From Pseudomonadota bacterium (GTDB lineage: Bacteria; Pseudomonadota; Alphaproteobacteria; Kiloniellales; J153), in contig JACZWN010000193.1 in assembly GCA_022572105.1 (NCBI GenBank), forward strand, positions 1 to 6,127: DNA of 6,127 nucleotides, given 5' to 3'. Positions 1 through 5,130 of the stretch are shown piece after piece. Positions within the stretch are counted from its first letter, which is position 1. Each line of letters starts with the position of its first letter. A program made the position numbers and the translations under genes. Under the pieces are notes generated by a model. That model was not told the DNA's origin, made no database searches, and was given only the letters and a program-made list of their open reading frames with translations.

Positions 1-273
1 GGCCCGCGCCGCGCCCAAAAGCTCGGGCGGCTGGTTCGCGTCCAGCGCGGCGGCGTCGGCCTGCACCGCGCCGCTCATGGCGCGCCAGACCTGGCACAGA
101 TGGGTCTTGCCGCAGCCCGGCGGGCCGTAGAGCGCCAGCGCCGGCCCCGGCCAGTCGGGCCAGCGGTCGATCCAGGCGACCGCCACCTCGTTGCCCGGCG
201 CGACCAGGAAGTCATCGCGCCCCAAGGCCGGGCGCAGCTCGAGATCGAGCGGAAGCTGCGCCGCCCCGGTCAT
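1..273 (-). CDS. hdaA: Hda/DnaA-like AAA+ replication regulator, N-terminal 91 residues (partial)
   Basis: Only the first 91 codons are inside the window; the gene continues past position 1. Residues 6-11 read QLPLDL, which matches the N-terminal sliding-clamp-binding motif of Hda proteins. Next comes an AAA+ start with F22, N28 and a W34-IDRWPDWP stretch. The Walker A P-loop GPPGCGKTH spans residues 50-58, with K56 and T57 as the nucleotide-binding residues. Known for the family: Hda (HdaA in Caulobacter) binds DnaN and stimulates ATP hydrolysis by DnaA after initiation, preventing over-replication. The protein lacks the long N-terminal domains of DnaA itself, because the AAA+ region begins almost at once. 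The ATG at 273 overlaps the TGA of the upstream membrane-protein gene (ATGA, 270-273), so translation is probably coupled. Walker B, the sensors and the arginine finger are outside the window, so activity cannot be judged. Another small DnaA-like AAA+ protein is possible but less likely. Confidence 0.9.
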   Translation of the reverse strand, partial: MTGAAQLPLDLELRPALGRDDFLVAPGNEVAVAWIDRWPDWPGPALALYGPPGCGKTHLCQVWRAMSGAVQADAAALDANQPPELLGAARA

Positions 274-1340
274 GACTCGTTCCCCCCGCCGCCACGGTAA
301 TACGGGCTCTGCAGGTAGCGGCCGAGGGCGAAGCGCACGCCCACGCCGATGACCGCCGCCGCCGGGATCGCCAGCAGCACGCCGACGAAGCCGAAGATCG
401 CGCCGCCGGCGAGCAGGCCGAAGATGATCCAGACCGGGTGCAGCCCGACGCTTTCGCCGACCAGCTTGGGGGTCAGGAAGTTGCCCTCGACCGCCTGGCC
501 GACGAAGAAGATTCCGGCGACGATGGCCACGCGCGGCCAATCGTCGAACTGCAGAATCGCCAGGCCGACCGAAAGCACCAGCCCGACGATCGCGCCGACA
601 TAGGGAATGAACGACAGGAGCCCGGCGACCAGCCCGACCACGAGCCCGAAGTCCAGGCCCGCGATCGACAGGGCGATGGCGTAGAACAGGCCCAGGATGA
701 AACAGACCGTGCCCTGGCCGCGGAGGAAACCGGCCAGCGTGCGGTCGACCTCGCGCACCTGCTCGCGGATCGTCTCGGCGTGCTCGCGCGGCAGCCTGGT
801 ATCGACCCGGGCGACGATCCGGTCCCAGTCGCGCAGCAGATAGAAGGCGACCACCGGCGTGATGACCAAGAGCGAGATCAGGTTGGCGAGCGCCACGCCG
901 CCGCTGATCACCTGGCCGAGGAATTCGGTGCCCCAGGCGACCAGGCGGTCGGCCGAGCCCGCGACCGCGCCCTCGATGCGCTCGATCATGGCCGGATCGA
1001 CGCGCGCCTCGACCATGGCGAGCAGGCGGGCCGATTGGCCGCGCAGCGCCTCGATCAAGTCCGGAACGCGCTCGAGCAGGCTCGCCACCTGGCCGGCGAG
1101 GACCGGAATCAGCAGCACGGCCGCGGCCGCCACCACGACCAGGAAGAGGATCGTGAGCACGGTCGTGGCGAGCGTGCGCGACAGGCCCCAGGCCTCGAGC
1201 CGGTCGCAGACGGGATCGAGCAGATAGGCGACCGCCATGCCGGCGACGAAGGGCAGCAGCACACCGCGCAGGAGATAGAGCGCGACCAGGAAGACGGCGC
1301 AGCCGATCAGCCAGAAACGCAAGTGCCGTTCGACCGTCAT
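270..1340 (-). CDS. AI-2E/PerM-family transporter (multi-pass inner-membrane protein)
   Basis: This 356-residue protein has the length and hydrophobicity pattern of the AI-2E transporter family (PerM, TqsA/YdgG and relatives). Hydrophobic segments lie near residues 8-40 (two), 57-81, 145-168, 207-228, 230-262 (two), 270-285 and 301-340 (two). A soluble region at about 85-140 sits between the third and fourth segments. Family landmarks are FYLLRDWDR (166-174), GQG (208-210), IPYVG (245-249), GNFLTPKLVG (286-295) and the LHPVWIIFGLLAGG segment (300-313) followed by GFVGVLLAIP. Known for the family: the members are exporters or ion antiporters, and AI-2 export by TqsA is one member's activity, so AI-2 should not be assumed here. 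The ATG start at 1340 follows a 34-bp gap after the upstream CDP-alcohol transferase gene, and the TGA overlaps the hdaA start. Family assignment is firm; the substrate is unknown. Linkage to hda resembles PerM loci in other Proteobacteria, which is my recollection and was not searched. Confidence 0.93.
   Translation of the reverse strand: MTVERHLRFWLIGCAVFLVALYLLRGVLLPFVAGMAVAYLLDPVCDRLEAWGLSRTLATTVLTILFLVVVAAAAVLLIPVLAGQVASLLERVPDLIEALRGQSARLLAMVEARVDPAMIERIEGAVAGSADRLVAWGTEFLGQVISGGVALANLISLLVITPVVAFYLLRDWDRIVARVDTRLPREHAETIREQVREVDRTLAGFLRGQGTVCFILGLFYAIALSIAGLDFGLVVGLVAGLLSFIPYVGAIVGLVLSVGLAILQFDDWPRVAIVAGIFFVGQAVEGNFLTPKLVGESVGLHPVWIIFGLLAGGAIFGFVGVLLAIPAAAVIGVGVRFALGRYLQSPYYRGGGGNES
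281..286 (-). promoter_or_regulatory. Purine-rich ribosome binding site for hdaA, inside the end of the AI-2E gene
   Basis: The minus strand reads GGGGGGA at about 7-13 nt before the hdaA ATG. It lies within the codons for the glycine-rich C-terminus (RGGGGNES) of the upstream gene. The glycine run may therefore partly reflect selection for this SD-like sequence. It supports the ATG at 273 as the hdaA start. Confidence 0.5.
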
Positions 1341-1374
1341 GCCCGCCCTGCCTTCGTCCGAACGCCGGCCCGGG

Positions 1375-1941
1375 TCACCGTTCCCGCTCCATGCTCACCG
1401 CCAGCCGGCCCCACTTGTAGATGTAGGCGGCGCCGGAGACGAAGGTCGTGAGCGCCACGATATAGCCCAGCACCTCCGAAAGGTACGATATCCGGACCTC
1501 GAGGCCCAACTCGCCGAGCACGACCCCGGCGAAGGTGATCTGGGTCACCGTGTTGACCTTGCTGATGAACAGGGGGTCCATCTTCAGCGACTGGGTGAGC
1601 GTGTGATACAGAATCGCGCCGCCGATGATCAAAAAATCGCGGAACACCACGAGAAACACCAGCCAGGTCGCGATGTGATCCATGCGGTTCAGCGCCACGT
1701 AGACGCCGACCAGCAAGACCTTGTCCGCGAGCGGATCCAGGTAGGCGCCGATCTCGCTCACCGCGTCGAGCCGCTTGGCCAGGAAACCGTCCAAGGCGTC
1801 CGATACGCCCGCGGCGACGAAGATCCAGAACGCCAGCGCGTAATGGCCCTGCAGAATCACGTAGACGACGACCGGCACAGCCAGCAGGCGCGCCAGGCTG
1901 ATGAGGTTGGGCAGCAGCGTGCGCAGGCCGTGGATGCTCAC
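1375..1941 (-). CDS. CDP-alcohol phosphatidyltransferase family membrane enzyme (PgsA-like)
   Basis: The 188-residue protein carries the CDP-alcohol phosphotransferase signature with all four metal-binding aspartates: D48, D51-G52, A55, then G65, D69 and D73 (DALDGFLAKR ... GAYLDPLADK). Position 56, usually Arg after that Ala, is Lys. The DPLADK sequence and the PNLISLARL start (11-19) resemble PgsA, which makes phosphatidylglycerol phosphate from CDP-diacylglycerol and glycerol 3-phosphate. Hydrophobic segments near 15-31, 36-47, 74-84, 92-113, 132-146 and 155-176 fit an inner-membrane enzyme of about six helices. The start is GTG at 1941, overlapping the upstream TGA as GTGA (1938-1941), so it is probably translationally coupled; no in-frame ATG lies close by. 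From memory, many alphaproteobacteria have a separate housekeeping pgsA near uvrC, so this copy may be a paralogue with another alcohol acceptor. The family is sure; the acceptor is not. Confidence 0.93.
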   Translation of the reverse strand: MSIHGLRTLLPNLISLARLLAVPVVVYVILQGHYALAFWIFVAAGVSDALDGFLAKRLDAVSEIGAYLDPLADKVLLVGVYVALNRMDHIATWLVFLVVFRDFLIIGGAILYHTLTQSLKMDPLFISKVNTVTQITFAGVVLGELGLEVRISYLSEVLGYIVALTTFVSGAAYIYKWGRLAVSMERER

Positions 1942-3152
1942 TCGCTTGCCGGTTCGCTTGGCGCATCGGCTCCTGAATCAGCTCCCGAATCGGCTCCCGC
2001 GGCGGGTTGCTGATCCGGCCCGGGCGCGGCCACCGCGCTCGCCCCGCCGATCAACTGAAGCTCCCAGCCGATGCCGGGATAGAGCGCGAGGTTCAAGTCG
2101 CTCTGGGCCATGGCGAGGACCAGCTGCTCCTCGTCGCCCACGAAGGTGATCGCCACTTCGGTCTTGCTGCGCGACAAGGCGGTGACCGCGGTGCGCCGGA
2201 CCGCGGCGACATCCTTGAGCCGGCGCTTGACCTCGAGCCAGTCGGCGAGCCTCGCGACCGGCACGGTCACGGTGATCGAGCGTTGGCTGCCGGGGCGCAG
2301 AAGGTTGCTCTGCTTCCAGGATTCCTGCACCGCGGCGTCGACCGCCGCGGCGGCGCGCGCGAGGAGATCCTGAAGCGTCTCCGCCGGGTTCTGGACGTAG
2401 TTGTCGATGATGGTCTGCTGCGCGTACCGGCCGAGGCGCGCGCTGCCGACCTGCAGGCTGGCGCCGCCGGATTCGGGATCGCCGAGCAACACGGCCTGGG
2501 TGATCAGTACGTCCTGCGCGCCGTAGCGCCGCGCGATGGCGCCCAGCCCCTCCGCGTCCCCGCCCAGCGCCCGCTCGGCGTCGATGGCCATCAGGTCGCC
2601 CAGGTCGCCGAGCGGCACGATCAAGGGGACCAGCCAGCCGCCCGCACGCCGTTCCGCCCAGGCCGCCCACCAGAGATTGGTTTCGCCCCACAGACCGGCC
2701 TCGCCCTCGGCGCCGAAAATCGGCAGGACGACGACCGGCTTGCTCATGGTCTCGGCATGTTGCAGGCCGTTGGCGCGCAGGAACTCGCGGATCGGCTCCG
2801 GCTTGAAGCGGAAGGTCAGGTTGGCCAGGTAGCGCACGTCCGAGGTGCGTTCGTCCTCGACCTGGAAATCCTGTACGTAGGCGAGGACCTCGCGCGCCTC
2901 GAGCTGGCGCAGGAGCGTCAGTTCGTCGCGCGGCAGAAGCCGGGCCAAGAGCTTCTCCATCGCCTTGACATGGCCTTCGGCGTGCGCCGTTTCGCGCGCG
3001 GCGGCGGCGGTCTCGGCGGTGACGTCGACCGCGATCCCGCGCACGGTGAAGACGTGAGAGCCCGCGCCCGCGTCCGGCGCGAAGACGGCGAGGCCGGCCC
3101 CGGCCAGGAGAGATCCGAGGACCAGCGCGCCCGAAAACCGGCGAATCCACAT
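1938..3152 (-). CDS. Secreted/periplasmic DUF2066 domain protein
   Basis: The first gene of the minus-strand operon encodes 404 residues. It begins with a Sec-type signal peptide: basic MWIRR, a hydrophobic core at about 8-24, and a plausible cleavage after AGA at about residue 30. The mature part opens with FTVRGIAVDVTAETAAAAR (35-53), the typical beginning of DUF2066 proteins, followed by helices rich in Ala and Arg and a KPVVVLPIFG segment (138-147). A second stretch, YGAQDVLITQAVLLGDP (210-226), resembles the family's C-terminal half. The tail (376-404) is low-complexity Pro/Ala/Asp/Ser with GADS repeats and is probably disordered. I know no biochemical function for DUF2066; the family is often found beside purM and hda. 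The ATG at 3152 is chosen because the signal peptide begins there, although only a weak GGGA lies upstream. Its end overlaps the next gene by 4 bp. A lipoprotein is unlikely, since no lipobox Cys is present. Confidence 0.88.
   Translation of the reverse strand: MWIRRFSGALVLGSLLAGAGLAVFAPDAGAGSHVFTVRGIAVDVTAETAAAARETAHAEGHVKAMEKLLARLLPRDELTLLRQLEAREVLAYVQDFQVEDERTSDVRYLANLTFRFKPEPIREFLRANGLQHAETMSKPVVVLPIFGAEGEAGLWGETNLWWAAWAERRAGGWLVPLIVPLGDLGDLMAIDAERALGGDAEGLGAIARRYGAQDVLITQAVLLGDPESGGASLQVGSARLGRYAQQTIIDNYVQNPAETLQDLLARAAAAVDAAVQESWKQSNLLRPGSQRSITVTVPVARLADWLEVKRRLKDVAAVRRTAVTALSRSKTEVAITFVGDEEQLVLAMAQSDLNLALYPGIGWELQLIGGASAVAAPGPDQQPAAGADSGADSGADAPSEPASE
1966..2001 (-). repeat. Three 12-bp tandem units in the DUF2066 tail
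   Basis: Plus-strand units TCGGCTCCTGAA (1966-1977), TCAGCTCCCGAA (1978-1989) and TCGGCTCCCGCG (1990-2001) follow without gaps and differ at one to three positions. They encode the Gly-Ala-Asp-Ser repeat near residues 386-396. The period is a multiple of three, so copy-number change would lengthen or shorten the disordered tail without a frameshift. Confidence 0.75.
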
Positions 3153-3171
3153 TGCAAAGCGTCCCGGATGC

Positions 3172-3177
3172 AGTATT
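3172..3177 (-). promoter_or_regulatory. Possible -10 element for the minus-strand operon
   Basis: The minus strand reads AATACT here, 20-25 nt before the DUF2066 ATG. It is part of the decamer AATACTGCAT, which recurs in inverted orientation beside purM (3236-3245). No good -35 hexamer lies 16-18 nt upstream; the position holds GGGACC. The call rests mainly on the symmetry with the purM side. Confidence 0.3.
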
Positions 3178-3203
3178 TTCGCCCCGCAAACCGCGGTCCC
3201 CGA

Positions 3204-3222
3204 GGCGACGCTTCCCGTCGCC
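3204..3222. promoter_or_regulatory. Perfect inverted repeat in the divergent intergenic region, possible operator
   Basis: GGCGACG (3204-3210) and CGTCGCC (3216-3222) are exact reverse complements separated by CTTCC. The 91-bp gap between the divergent starts (3153-3243) contains this 19-bp palindrome near its centre. The right arm overlaps the place expected for a purM -35 element. The position and form suit a dimeric regulator able to act on both units. It does not resemble the enterobacterial PurR box, and no regulator is named here. A short RNA hairpin or a chance GC-rich palindrome are alternatives. Confidence 0.45.
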
Positions 3223-3240
3223 CGTCCATCGCCTTAATAC
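3212..3240 (+). promoter_or_regulatory. Possible purM promoter
   Basis: TAATAC at 3235-3240 is a good -10-like hexamer, and TTCCCG at 3212-3217 is a weak -35 candidate 17 bp upstream. Transcription would begin near 3246-3248, just downstream of the annotated ATG at 3244. If this promoter is used, that ATG would be absent from the mRNA, which matters for the purM start. No stronger promoter-like pair is visible in the gap, although alphaproteobacterial promoters are hard to see by eye. Confidence 0.35.
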
Positions 3241-3243
3241 TCC

Positions 3244-4335
3244 ATGTGGCCGGAGGACGCCATAACAAGCCGCAACGCCCCGACCTACAAGGACGCGGGC
3301 GTCGACATCGACGCCGGGAACGCCTTCGTCGAGGCGATCGGGCCGCTGGCCAAGGCGACGGCGCGGCCCGGCTCCGCGGCCGGGCTGGGCGGCTTCGGCG
3401 CGTTCTTCGACCTCAAGGCGGCCGGATACCAGGACCCGATCCTGGTCGCCGCCACCGACGGCGTCGGCACCAAGCTCAAGGTGGCGATCGCCGCGGGCCG
3501 GCACGACACCGTCGGCATCGACCTGGTCGCCATGTGCGTCAACGACCTGGTGGTCCAGGGCGCCGAGCCGCTGTTCTTCCTCGACTACTACGCCACCGCC
3601 AAGCTCGACCCGGAGGCCGGACGCGCGGTGGTCGCCGGCATCGCCGAGGGCTGCGCGCAGGCCGGCTGCGCCTTGATCGGCGGCGAGACCGCCGAGATGC
3701 CGGGCCTTTACGCACCCGGCGACTACGACCTGGCCGGCTTCGCGGTCGGCGCGCTGGAGCGCGGCCGGGCGCTCACCGGGGAGACCGTCGCGGCCGGAGA
3801 CGTAGTCTTAGGATTAGCCTCCAACGGTCTTCATTCCAACGGTTTTTCACTGGTACGTCGGGTAGTAGATACGCTCGGTCTCGACCTTTCGGGGCCCGCC
3901 CCTTTCGACCCGGAGCGGAGCCTGGGCGAGGCCCTGCTCGCGCCCACGCGCATCTACGTGAAGTCCTGCCTGGCCGCGCATCGGGCCGGCCGCGTGAAGG
4001 CGCTGGCCCACATCACCGGCGGCGGGCTGATCGAGAATCTGCCCCGGGTGCTGCCGCCCGGGGTCAAGGTCGAGATCGACGGCGGGTCTTGGCCGGTGCC
4101 GGCGGTCTTCGCCTGGCTGGCGCGCGACGGCGGCGTGGCGCTCACCGACATGGTCCGGACCTTCAACTGCGGCATCGGCATGGCGGTCGTGGTCGCGCCC
4201 GAGGACGCGGCGGCGGCGACCGAGGTATTTGCCGCGCAGGGCGAGACCCTGTGGCCGATCGGGCGGGTGGTCGCACGGCGGCCGGATGCGCCCGCGCTCA
4301 CGATCGCCGATCTGGAAGGCGCGTGGCCGCGATGA
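3244..4335 (+). CDS. purM: Phosphoribosylformylglycinamidine cyclo-ligase (AIR synthetase)
   Basis: PurM closes the imidazole ring: it converts FGAM and ATP to AIR, the fifth step of de novo purine synthesis, in the cytoplasm. The 363 residues slightly exceed the usual 345-355. All landmarks are present in order: YKDAGVDIDAGN (15-26), GGFGAFFDL (49-57), TDGVGTKL (71-78), GIDLVAMCVNDL and FFLDYYA (91-117), GGETAEMPG (146-154), GLASNGLHSNGFSLVR (190-205), HITGGGLIENLPR (256-268) and FNCGIGM (307-313). The ATP-binding and dimer-forming N-domain and the C-domain both look intact. The only standard start near the expected N-terminus is ATG 3244, used here; an ATA at 3262 with a strong SD matches the usual family start better. 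Codons 187-220 are unusually A/T-ended compared with the rest. purN follows 47 bp downstream on the same strand, so the two are probably co-transcribed. Confidence 0.97.
   Translation: MWPEDAITSRNAPTYKDAGVDIDAGNAFVEAIGPLAKATARPGSAAGLGGFGAFFDLKAAGYQDPILVAATDGVGTKLKVAIAAGRHDTVGIDLVAMCVNDLVVQGAEPLFFLDYYATAKLDPEAGRAVVAGIAEGCAQAGCALIGGETAEMPGLYAPGDYDLAGFAVGALERGRALTGETVAAGDVVLGLASNGLHSNGFSLVRRVVDTLGLDLSGPAPFDPERSLGEALLAPTRIYVKSCLAAHRAGRVKALAHITGGGLIENLPRVLPPGVKVEIDGGSWPVPAVFAWLARDGGVALTDMVRTFNCGIGMAVVVAPEDAAAATEVFAAQGETLWPIGRVVARRPDAPALTIADLEGAWPR
3252..3257 (+). promoter_or_regulatory. Strong Shine-Dalgarno-like GGAGGA inside the annotated purM start region
   Basis: GGAGGA lies 8-13 nt after the ATG at 3244 and ends 4 nt before an in-frame ATA at 3262-3264. 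The spacing is ideal for initiation at that ATA. Translation from the ATA gives (M)TSRNAPTYKDAGVDIDAGN, which is close to the usual PurM N-terminus. The ATG at 3244 has no purine-rich sequence upstream. The site therefore argues for a downstream, non-canonical start, or for an altered base at 3264. Confidence 0.5.
3802..3903 (+). other. Low-GC codon island inside purM
   Basis: Of the 34 codons from 187 to 220, 18 end in A or T, including TTA twice, GTA four times, and GGA, TCA, TTT, CGT and CAT. In the 37 codons before it I count 3 such codons, and in the 28 after it 1. The encoded protein is nevertheless the normal conserved PurM segment around GLASNGLHSNGFSLVR. The reading frame is intact on both sides. 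The cause is not visible; a short recombination tract or a nucleotide-level constraint are the main options. Confidence 0.7.
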
Positions 4336-4344
4336 GCGGCCCCT

Positions 4345-4395
4345 CACCACGAGTAGCCGGGCACCACGAGTAGCGGGGCGCCATGAGTAGCGCGG
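4345..4395 (+). repeat. 17-bp tandem repeat, three copies, spanning the purN start codon
   Basis: The units are CACCACGAGTAGCCGGG (4345-4361), CACCACGAGTAGCGGGG (4362-4378) and CGCCATGAGTAGCGCGG (4379-4395). The first two differ at one base. The third carries the purN ATG (4383) where the others have ACG. Because 17 is not a multiple of three, each copy is read in a different frame. A 13-codon ORF opens at the ATG overlapping the purM stop (4332) and ends at TAG 4371-4373 inside unit two, 9 nt before the purN ATG. It is in frame with purN and could pass ribosomes to purN. It looks like a slippage-expanded spacer. Confidence 0.8.
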
Positions 4396-5045
4396 CGCGC
4401 AAAAAAGTCGGCGTGCTCATTTCGGGCCGGGGCAGCAACCTGCAGGCCCTGTTGGCGGCCGGCGCCGAGCCGGACTTTCCGGCCGAGATCGTGCTCGTCG
4501 TCTCCAGCAAGCCCGACGCCCAGGGTCTCGCCCGCGCCGCGCGCGCCGGGGTTGCGACGCGCGTGGTCCCGCGCCGCGACTTCGCGCGCCGCGAGGATTG
4601 CGATGCCGCGATGACCGCCGCCCTCGAGGAAGCCGGGGTCGAGCTGGTCTGCATGGCCGGCTTCATGCGCCTCCTGAGCGCGGCCTTCGTCGCCCATTGG
4701 CGCGACCGCCTGATCAACGTCCACCCCTCGCTGCTGCCGCTCTTCCCCGGCCTCGACACCCACGCCCGGGCGCTCGCCGCCGGGGTCAAGCTGCACGGCT
4801 GCACGGTGCACTTCGTGCGCCTCGAAATGGACAGCGGCCCGATCGTCGGCCAGGCGGCGGTGCCGGTCCTGCCCGGCGATACCGAAGACGCGCTCGCCGC
4901 CCGGGTGCTGGCGGCCGAGCACCGGCTCTATCCCCACTGCCTGCGCCTGGTCGCCGGCGGCCGGGTCAAGGTCGTGGACGAGATGGCCGCGATCGCCGAA
5001 CCCGGCGCCGATGCCGGCGCGCGGATCCTCAACCCGGCGCCGTAA
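4383..5045 (+). CDS. purN: Phosphoribosylglycinamide formyltransferase (GAR transformylase)
   Basis: PurN transfers a formyl group from 10-formyl-tetrahydrofolate to GAR, the third step of de novo purine synthesis. The 220-residue length is normal for the family. The phosphate-binding start VLISGRGSNLQAL is at 11-23. The catalytic Asn-His pair is N112 and H114 in INVHPSLLPLFPG, and the catalytic Asp is D150 in RLEMDSGPIVGQAAVPV. HGCTVHFV (138-145) and the late DTEDAL and EHRLYP segments are also typical. The enzyme therefore looks active and complete. The ATG at 4383 gives the expected short N-terminus before the first beta strand; its SD is weak (AGCGGGG) and it sits in the third copy of a 17-bp tandem repeat. 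Pairing with purM is a common bacterial arrangement. Related formyltransferases such as Fmt are much longer, so confusion is unlikely. Confidence 0.97.
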   Translation: MSSAARKKVGVLISGRGSNLQALLAAGAEPDFPAEIVLVVSSKPDAQGLARAARAGVATRVVPRRDFARREDCDAAMTAALEEAGVELVCMAGFMRLLSAAFVAHWRDRLINVHPSLLPLFPGLDTHARALAAGVKLHGCTVHFVRLEMDSGPIVGQAAVPVLPGDTEDALAARVLAAEHRLYPHCLRLVAGGRVKVVDEMAAIAEPGADAGARILNPAP

Positions 5046-5063
5046 CACCGCACGGCGGGCTTT
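5038..5063 (+). terminator. Possible weak terminator after purN
   Basis: CGCCGT (5038-5043) and ACGGCG (5052-5057) form a perfect 6-bp stem with an 8-nt loop; the first arm overlaps the purN stop codon. It is followed by GGCTTT, with only three T residues, so it is a poor intrinsic terminator. The remaining gap to the convergent TPR gene (up to 5130) shows only a short AT-rich patch near 5081-5091 and no gene. Confidence 0.3.
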
Positions 5064-5130
5064 CCGTAGCGTCTCAGTTTGAAATTTAATGCCCTTCGCG
5101 ACCCCTTGGCCATGAGCCAGACGGAATCAC

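Noticed and set aside
438..2013. Long plus-strand open frames (438-1451 and 1339-2013)
   Set aside because: They are antisense to the AI-2E and CDP-alcohol transferase genes, and are rich in Asp, Gln, Arg and His with no recognisable domain.
3153..3243. Purine riboswitch or PurR box upstream of purM
   Set aside because: The gap is too short and GC-rich for a purine aptamer, none of its conserved core is visible, and the palindrome does not match the known PurR operator.
1978..3504. A 508-codon minus-strand open frame
   Set aside because: It is a shifted frame of DUF2066 extending antisense into purM, with Arg/Gly-rich low-complexity product.
2007..4373. A 788-codon plus-strand open frame
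   Set aside because: It runs antisense to DUF2066 and then in another frame of purM. Its composition (Arg, Gly and Ala runs) is typical of GC-rich shadow frames, and both overlapped genes have clear family motifs.
3847..4804. Minus-strand open frames opposite purM and purN
   Set aside because: They are shadows of the two purine genes; the one ending at 3847 stops in the A/T-rich codon island, which explains its boundary.
5046..5130. Possible small gene or RNA between purN and the TPR gene
   Set aside because: The 85-bp gap has no SD with a plausible ORF and only weak short stems; nothing beyond the weak terminator candidate is supported.
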